Shown here: positions 59,037 through 64,000 of the stretch, piece after piece
Layout of the letters: every line of letters begins with the position of its first letter
How positions within the stretch are numbered: position 1 is the stretch's first letter
The notes under the pieces: generated by a model
Databases searched by the model: none
What the model was told of the DNA's origin: nothing
The model's input: only the letters and a program-made list of their open reading frames with translations
Program-made: the position numbers and the translations under genes
NCBI RefSeq assembly: GCF_014191425.1
Contig: NZ_JACHWP010000006.1
Location: forward strand, 1-64,000
Origin: Helcobacillus massiliensis
GTDB lineage: Bacteria; Actinomycetota; Actinomycetes; Actinomycetales; Dermabacteraceae
Direction of reading: 5' to 3'
DNA: 64,000 bases

Positions 59037-60836
59037 ATGCTGACGACTTTCCGCAGGGCCATGGGGATCCATCGAGCGATCCTCCCCGCCGAGAGCACCC
59101 GTTGGCTGTATCTCGCCATGGTCGGCTCCCTCCTCGTCGCCGCGCTCGACATGGTCGGCGTTGCCGCCACCATGCCGCTGATGCTGCTGGCTACCGGAGC
59201 ACCACCGGGACAGCTCACGAGCGCCGTCCTGGAGCCGTTCGGCGTGACCAGCCTCGGCGGCTCCCTGATCGCCCTCGCGGCGCTGGTCGGCTGCATCTTC
59301 ATCCTCAAATCCGTGCTCACCATCGCCTTCCGCTATTGGGTGGTCGGCAAGTCGGAGCGCCTCAACGCGCTCGCATCGGCTCGTCTGCTCGAGCAGTACG
59401 CGCTGTCCTCCTACGCCGTCCACCGCACACGCGACGCAGCGGATATGCACCGTCAGATCAACACGTCGGTCATGCAGGTGTTCACCGGGGTCATCGCCGC
59501 GTCCATCACCCTGGTCGTGGACATCCTCACCCTCCTGCTCACGCTGGTCGTCCTCCTCATCGTCTCGCCGTGGGGAACCCTTGCCGCCGTCGTCGTGTTC
59601 GGGGGTGCAGTGGTGGGCACGCAGATGCTGGTGCGGCGGGAGCAGCGCCGCGCCGGCGAGGTCATCTCCGAGCACGCGAAGGACTCCTGGAGTGCGCTGA
59701 TCCCCATCGTCGACGGATTCCGCGAAGTCCGCCTCTCCCGCGCCGAGCAGAACTACGTGGAGGGGTTCCGTCGGGCCAAACTGAAGCAGAGCGCCGCGCA
59801 GCGCAACCTGTTGGTCCTCACCGAGCTGCCCCGCTACGTCCTCGAAGTCGCCCTGATCGCCGGCATCGGCATGATCGCAGGGATCCTCACGGTGACGTCC
59901 TCCGGCGGCACCATCATCGCGATCCTCGGCGTGTTCACCGCAGCGGCTGCCCGCATGCTGCCCACTCTGCAGCGTCTGGGCACCTCCCTCGGCTCGATCC
60001 GGTCCAGCGAAGTCGGCATCGACCAGCTGGAGGGCCTTCTTCCCACCTTCCGGCATGCGGATCTTGTCAGCGTCCCAGACGAAGCGCCTGCTGATGAGCT
60101 CGTCGGCGACATCGAACTGCGCGGGGTCGGCTTCCATTACCCCGACACGGAGGAGTTCTCGGTCAAGGACGTCAGCACCACCATCGCCTACGGGTCGTCC
60201 GTCGCATTCGTCGGTGCGTCCGGAGCGGGCAAGTCGACCCTGCTGGACATCCTCCTCGGCCTGTTCGACCCCACCGAGGGGGAGGTGCTCGCGAACGGCC
60301 ACCGGATCCACGCATCCCCCGGCGCCTGGATGCAGTCGGTCGGTGTCGTCAGTCAGGACGTCTACCTCGTCAACGACACGGTCCGCGCCAACATCGCATT
60401 CGGGCAGTCGCCGGACAGCGTCGACGACGCGAAGATCCTCGACGCCGTGCACCGCGCCCAACTCGGTTCCCTCCTCGACGACCTGCCCGACGGGCTCGAC
60501 ACCCGGCTCGGTGAACGCGGGGTGCGGATCTCGGGAGGTCAGCGCCAGCGCATCGGGATCGCCCGTGCCCTGTACCGCGATCCGGCGTTCCTCGTCCTGG
60601 ACGAAGCCACCTCCGCCCTCGACAACATCACCGAGAAGCGCATCACCGAAACCATCGAAGCGCTCTCCGGAGAACTCACCATCATCCTCGTCGCGCATCG
60701 TCTCAGTACGATCCGGAACGTCGACTCCGTCGTGTTCATGGACAATGGCCGGCTCGTGGCCGAAGGGCCCTTCGAGCATGTTGCTGAGGTCAACGACCAC
60801 TTCGCTGAACTCGTTCGGCTCGGGAAGCTCGTCTGA
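59037..60836 (+). CDS. ABC transporter, PglK-like lipid-linked oligosaccharide flippase
   Basis: The 599-residue protein fuses six membrane helices (about 25-320) with one ATPase domain: Walker A GASGAGKST, VSQDVYLVNDTVRANIAFG, signature ISGGQRQRIG and Walker B FLVLDEATSALD with catalytic Glu. The membrane part (ALDMVGVAATMPLMLL, KSVLTIAFRYWVVGK) resembles PglK/WlaB flippases, which work as homodimers. No Wzx flippase was found in the 22-41 kb locus, so this protein might serve both sets. It is intact and has its own leaderless promoter. Confidence 0.85.
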   Translation: MLTTFRRAMGIHRAILPAESTRWLYLAMVGSLLVAALDMVGVAATMPLMLLATGAPPGQLTSAVLEPFGVTSLGGSLIALAALVGCIFILKSVLTIAFRYWVVGKSERLNALASARLLEQYALSSYAVHRTRDAADMHRQINTSVMQVFTGVIAASITLVVDILTLLLTLVVLLIVSPWGTLAAVVVFGGAVVGTQMLVRREQRRAGEVISEHAKDSWSALIPIVDGFREVRLSRAEQNYVEGFRRAKLKQSAAQRNLLVLTELPRYVLEVALIAGIGMIAGILTVTSSGGTIIAILGVFTAAAARMLPTLQRLGTSLGSIRSSEVGIDQLEGLLPTFRHADLVSVPDEAPADELVGDIELRGVGFHYPDTEEFSVKDVSTTIAYGSSVAFVGASGAGKSTLLDILLGLFDPTEGEVLANGHRIHASPGAWMQSVGVVSQDVYLVNDTVRANIAFGQSPDSVDDAKILDAVHRAQLGSLLDDLPDGLDTRLGERGVRISGGQRQRIGIARALYRDPAFLVLDEATSALDNITEKRITETIEALSGELTIILVAHRLSTIRNVDSVVFMDNGRLVAEGPFEHVAEVNDHFAELVRLGKLV

Positions 60837-60872
60837 CCGAACCCCGCTCCGCCGCCGCAGATCGGAGCAACC

Positions 60873-61758
60873 ATGGGTATTCGCTCAACCGTCGACTCAC
60901 TGCGCCTCCGAGCCGGTATCGCCAAACGGAACCAGGTGCTGCGCTTCGGCAGCTTGCGCCTCCTTCACCTGGTGGCGCCCGACGCGGTCCGCGGCGGCAA
61001 CTACCTGTACCTCTGGCTCTGGGCGCACAGCCACCAGAGCCCGCTGCGGACGATCGTCGTGGAACATCGCGACAACAGGGAAGCCTGGCTCGCAGAGTTC
61101 CCCCGCCCTGCAGGACCTGACCACTGGTTCGGGAACCGGTGAGGCGAGCGATGCTGAGCGCTGGCCGTTCTGGTCGATGAAGATCGGCATCGACTTCAGC
61201 GAACGGGACCTCACCGACTTCAGCCGCCGCCGCCTGCTCACATCACCCCACTTCCAGCGCCGTCTCGCGGCTGCGGACGCAGTGCGCACCGAGGGGGAGG
61301 TGCTGGTGAACGTCCGTCGCGGTGACTACTACACGCCGCAGTTCCGGGGACGCTTCGGCATTGATGTCCGCAGCTACGTGGAGCGGGCACTGGCTCTGCA
61401 CCGCCAGTACGGCCCCATCAACGGCGTTCGGTTCGTCTCGGATGACGTCGCCTGGTGCCGCGAGCACCTCACCGACCTGGTGCCCGGTGTCCCGGTGGAG
61501 TACGGGTCGGCGGGCGAGAGCATGTTCGATGACCTGGCCGCTGTTGCCGCAGCGCCGCGACTGGTGCTGGCGAACTCCACATTCTCCTACTGGGGCGGGT
61601 TCATCGCGTCCGTTCTGGACCCGGGCGCGCAGATCATCGGTCCGGCGGAGCACGAACGCGGTCACGACCAGAACACCCCCACGTGGTTCCCGCGGGCCTG
61701 GAAGAGGCTGCCCGTCGACTGGCTGGACGACCCCGAGTCCCCAGCTATCGTGGGGTAG
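60873..61758 (+). pseudogene. GT11-like glycosyltransferase with a frameshift in a C5 tract
   Basis: The gene starts at ATG 60873 behind GGAGCA and runs to the stop at 61142 in its first frame. One frame away the reading continues from about 61104 to 61758 with DAERWPFWSMK, VLVNVRRGDYY and ANSTFSYWGGFIASVL, the two hallmark motifs of family 11 alpha-1,2-fucosyltransferase-like enzymes. Removing one C from the run CCCCC at 61100-61104 restores one frame of about 294 residues (EFPALQDL at the join). It is either a null mutation, a slippage (phase) switch or a base-calling error. Confidence 0.75.
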
Positions 61759-61782
61759 CTCGACCACGCCCCCGAGGTCAGC

Positions 61783-62871
61783 GTGGTCATCCCCTGCTTC
61801 AACGCCGCGCCGACCCTGCCGATGCAGCTGGAGGCGCTCTTCACTCAGGAGGACGCTCCATCGTTCGAGATCATCGTGGCGGACAACCGGTCGACCGACG
61901 ACCTCGATGCCGTCATCGCCGTCGCGGTCCCTCCGCCCGGTGTCCAGGTGCGCTTCGTGCGGGCCGACGCCATCGCCGGCGCTGGCTATGCCCGCAACGT
62001 CGCCATGGCGGCGGCCAGGGCCGATCGGCTCATGTTCTGCGATGCCGATGATGTCGTCTCCCGCTGGTGGGTGGCGCACGGAATCCAAGCGTTCCGCGAC
62101 GCCGAAGTGTGGAGCGGCTCCTGCCACCCGGTGCCGGATGCGGCGTTCGACGGCGGCGTCGATGCCGTGCGCGCTCTCATCGACGACTCCCCGGACTGGT
62201 TGCCGTCCGTCCGGGAACAGGAGGGCACCGCATTTCCGATCCTGATGGGCGGAGACTTCGGCGCGACCGCTGAGGCGCTGCGCCGTATCGGCGGGTTCGA
62301 CGTCACTATTCCCGCCGGCGGTGAGGACAATGACTTCGCGGTCCGTGCTGTCCGCGCCGGCTACCCGGCCGTCTCCTGCAAGGTCGCTCGAATCGCCTAT
62401 CGCCAGCGCCGGGAACCCCGTGCGCGGGCACGGGAAGCAGTGCGGGCGGCACGGACCCACGCACTGCTCGCCAACCGGTTCGGCCTCTGGGACCGGTCGC
62501 ACTTCCGAAACTGGCCGTCCGCGCTCGCTCGAACCGGTGCGGCAGCAGGGCGCATGGCACTGCGCCCGCGCGCCGAGCAGGACTGGTGGGCGGTGGGGAC
62601 CCGAGCGGCGGTGGCGGCAGCCGTCGGCTTCGACCCGAGGAGCGCGCGCTTCATCCGGGCACAGTACGTGAGCCTCGCGCATGCTCTCGGCCGCGACCGG
62701 GATCTCGACGCGCGGGTGCTGCCGGTGCTATGGGAGCTGGCGATCCGAGCCAGAGCCACCGGGGTCCCGTGGTGGGAGACCGTTCGGATGACCTGGCGTG
62801 CCCGGCGCGGCGCTCCAACAATGAAGGCATGGGGCTATCGGACAGCGCTCGCGCTCATCCCTCGTCGCTGA
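61783..62871 (+). CDS. Family 2 glycosyltransferase with abnormally short N-terminus
   Basis: From GTG 61783 the 362-residue protein begins at VVIPCFNAAPTL, the first strand of the GT2 fold, with ADNRSTDDLD, ARNVAMAAARADRLMFCDADDV and GGEDNDFAVRAVRAG downstream. The codons before it (LDHAPEVS) read naturally as the missing N-terminus but hold no start codon and are preceded by the in-frame TAG of the GT11 gene. The original start may have been lost, or GTG 61783 behind GAGGT is used. The last 120 residues are a helical C-terminal extension. Confidence 0.7.
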   Translation: MVIPCFNAAPTLPMQLEALFTQEDAPSFEIIVADNRSTDDLDAVIAVAVPPPGVQVRFVRADAIAGAGYARNVAMAAARADRLMFCDADDVVSRWWVAHGIQAFRDAEVWSGSCHPVPDAAFDGGVDAVRALIDDSPDWLPSVREQEGTAFPILMGGDFGATAEALRRIGGFDVTIPAGGEDNDFAVRAVRAGYPAVSCKVARIAYRQRREPRARAREAVRAARTHALLANRFGLWDRSHFRNWPSALARTGAAAGRMALRPRAEQDWWAVGTRAAVAAAVGFDPRSARFIRAQYVSLAHALGRDRDLDARVLPVLWELAIRARATGVPWWETVRMTWRARRGAPTMKAWGYRTALALIPRR

Positions 62872-62894
62872 GGATCAGCCACCGCAACTGACGA

Positions 62895-63527
62895 TCACCC
62901 CTCCAGCTGCGCGGTGGTCACACATGTCGGCGAATCCGGCATCGTCGAGATCGGCAGCTCCGCGGACCTCCCGGACGCCCCATGCTCGATCCGCAGAGTC
63001 GCCTTCTGCATCCCGGCGGGCAGCCACAGGCCGAAGAACCCGTTGTCATGCGTGGTGACCTTCTCACCGCTCGGCAGCTCACCGGACGGCGCGGCCCCGT
63101 CGGCCGCCTCCACCGTCACCGTCAGCTCCTCGCTCGCCATCTCGCCCCGGCAGGTGGTCAGCGAATGCAGGAAGCAGTCGTGCGTCTGGGCCGCGTACGG
63201 CGCCACCGACACGTAGAACATCCCCTCCGGCAGCGACAGCGCGAGCGCCTCCTCCGTTGCGACATCCGTCAGCAGCAGCTGATCGTGCTGGACCTGCGCC
63301 AGGAAGTCCCGGGAGCGGTCCGACACGGGCGTCGACTCCAGCTCGTCGATGACCTCGCGCGCATCGCGGCCGTGGAACGGGGCGAGCACGGACCCGTCGG
63401 CCTCCCCGTCCGCCGGCGCCGACGGATCCGTCGCCATCGGGGTGGCGCTCCGGGAGCATGCGGCGAGCAGGCCGACGGCCGCGACCAGCGGCACGGCCCC
63501 CAGAACAGCGCGGCGGGACTCATTCAT
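62895..63527 (-). CDS. CueP-family copper-binding lipoprotein
   Basis: The 210-residue protein has a signal peptide with lipobox LAAC (Cys24), so it is anchored outside the membrane. The core shows the CueP pattern SVAPYAAQTHDCFLHSLTTCRGE, with the conserved Cys pair and His residues, and NGFFGLWLPAGMQKATL. CueP binds copper in the periplasm of enterobacteria; actinobacterial lipoprotein forms are presumed similar. It is divergent from a P1B-type ATPase gene with a CsoR-like palindrome between them. The ATG is 6 nt after TAGGGT. Confidence 0.85.
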   Translation of the reverse strand: MNESRRAVLGAVPLVAAVGLLAACSRSATPMATDPSAPADGEADGSVLAPFHGRDAREVIDELESTPVSDRSRDFLAQVQHDQLLLTDVATEEALALSLPEGMFYVSVAPYAAQTHDCFLHSLTTCRGEMASEELTVTVEAADGAAPSGELPSGEKVTTHDNGFFGLWLPAGMQKATLRIEHGASGRSAELPISTMPDSPTCVTTAQLEG

Positions 63528-63539
63528 AGCGTCACCCTA
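63528..63539 (-). promoter_or_regulatory. -10 box and leaderless start of cueP
   Basis: On the minus strand TAGGGT (63539-63534), 6 nt, then ATG at 63527. Confidence 0.6.
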
Positions 63540-63552
63540 GCAAACCCCGCGC

Positions 63553-63569
63553 ATACCCCATGGGGGCAT
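63553..63569. promoter_or_regulatory. CsoR-like operator palindrome
   Basis: ATACCCC-ATG-GGGGCAT has 7-nt arms with one mismatch and a perfect inner CCCCATGGGG. GC-rich palindromes flanked by TA/AT of this kind are bound by CsoR-family copper repressors. It lies between the cueP and P-type ATPase promoters and could control both. Confidence 0.55.
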
Positions 63570-63607
63570 CGGTCCCGGAACGCGCAGCCGGTCTCACCAG
63601 CGTGTTC

Positions 63608-63619
63608 TACGCTGAAACC
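63608..63619 (+). promoter_or_regulatory. -10 box and leaderless start of the P-type ATPase gene
   Basis: TACGCT (63608-63613), 6 nt, then ATG at 63620. No ribosome binding site. Confidence 0.6.
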
Positions 63620-64000
63620 ATGAGCACCACAGCACCCACGGTCTGGCAGAAGATCGACCGGACGGACGCCCTCCGAGTCGGATTCGTGGTGCTGTGCGCG
63701 GTCCTCGTGTTCGCCGGCCTGCGCTGGCCCGCCCCCGTCGCCGTCATCGGCCTCGGCGTAGGGCTGTGGCCGATCCTCACCGAAGCGTGGCAGGACATCC
63801 GCGGGCGCCGCATGAGCATGGAGCTGTCCATGCTGATCGCCATCGTCGCCGCCGCAGCGATCGGCGAATGGACCACCGCCCTCGTCATCACCGTGTTCGT
63901 GCTCGCCGCCGAGATCCTCGAAGACCTCGCCCTCGAGCGCGGCCGCGGCGCCCTCACCTCTCTGATGGAGTTCCTGCCGGACGACGTCCAGGTGCGCCGC
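63620..64000 (+). CDS. Heavy-metal P1B-type ATPase, N-terminal part (cut by window edge)
   Basis: The 127 codons visible encode the first membrane helices of a heavy-metal ATPase: ALRVGFVVLCAVLVFAGL, PVAVIGLGVGLWPILTEAWQDI, then MSMELSMLIAIVAAAAIGEWTTALVITVFVLAAEILEDLALERGR, the M-helix region before the actuator domain of ZntA/CtpC-like pumps. No N-terminal CxxC metal-binding domain is present. The CPx motif and catalytic DKTGT lie beyond the window, so metal specificity is open; the neighbouring CueP suggests copper. Confidence 0.82.
   Translation, partial: MSTTAPTVWQKIDRTDALRVGFVVLCAVLVFAGLRWPAPVAVIGLGVGLWPILTEAWQDIRGRRMSMELSMLIAIVAAAAIGEWTTALVITVFVLAAEILEDLALERGRGALTSLMEFLPDDVQVRR

Noticed and set aside
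61756-61758. Programmed stop-codon readthrough making a GT11-GT2 fusion
   Set aside because: No supporting recoding signal is visible, and the GT11 gene already carries a frameshift, so loss of function is simpler.

Overview
The window is GC-rich, densely packed DNA from an actinobacterium. Supporting signs are start codons that are often GTG, many 4-nt GTGA/ATGA gene overlaps, a DUF222/HNH (13E12-type) endonuclease behind a perfect actinobacterial SOS box, an IdeR/DtxR-type iron box, and many apparently leaderless transcripts. A Micrococcales member, perhaps near Dermabacteraceae, is my guess; the sequence does not fix the genus. No rRNA, tRNA, CRISPR array, insertion sequence or replication origin was seen.

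Layout. 0-9 kb holds housekeeping and transport genes: the 5' part of nhaA, an ArgE-like M20 peptidase, an APC permease with a universal stress protein, a VapBC-type toxin-antitoxin pair and a heterodimeric ABC exporter. 9-12.7 kb is visibly less GC-rich and carries a GMC oxidoreductase, its small subunit, an IclR regulator and an ABM-domain protein. 12.7-18 kb has anmK translationally coupled to a D-lactate dehydrogenase-like FAD/Fe-S protein, then a LysR regulator. 18.2-22.1 kb is a siderophore ABC importer (binding protein, two permeases, ATPase) behind an iron box. 22.4-41.5 kb is one long co-directional surface-polysaccharide locus: a BY-kinase fused to a chain-length domain, many glycosyltransferases, CMP-sialic-acid-type synthetase, a four-domain NeuB fusion, a Wzy-like polymerase, an NAD-dependent epimerase, an O-acetyltransferase, a priming phosphosugar transferase and a VanZ-like protein.

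41.3-46.7 kb is an unusual group: NTP_transf_5 nucleotidyltransferase, ManA, stand-alone PqqD, an HPr-kinase-like protein ending in a PqqD-like domain, a MauE-thioredoxin fusion and a low-molecular-weight tyrosine phosphatase. It looks like a peptide- or protein-modifying module set into the glycan locus, with the phosphatase a natural partner of the BY-kinase. 46.8-56.8 kb carries an aldehyde dehydrogenase, an MFS exporter, the SOS-linked HNH protein, a MATE transporter and an RND pump. 56.8-62.9 kb is a second glycan gene set (GT-B, GT2, acetyltransferase, PglK-like ABC flippase, GT11, GT2) with several lesions. The end of the window has a divergent CueP / P1B-ATPase pair around a CsoR-like palindrome, which indicates copper handling.

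Two window-wide signals stand out. First, at least twelve genes have a TAnnnT -10 hexamer ending 6 or 7 nt before the start codon, implying leaderless mRNAs, and two start codons can be corrected from this. Second, the 9-mer GCCGACGG(G/A) occurs about 45-50 times on both strands, including perfect inverted pairs, far above chance, and may be an uptake-like or other genome-maintenance signal.
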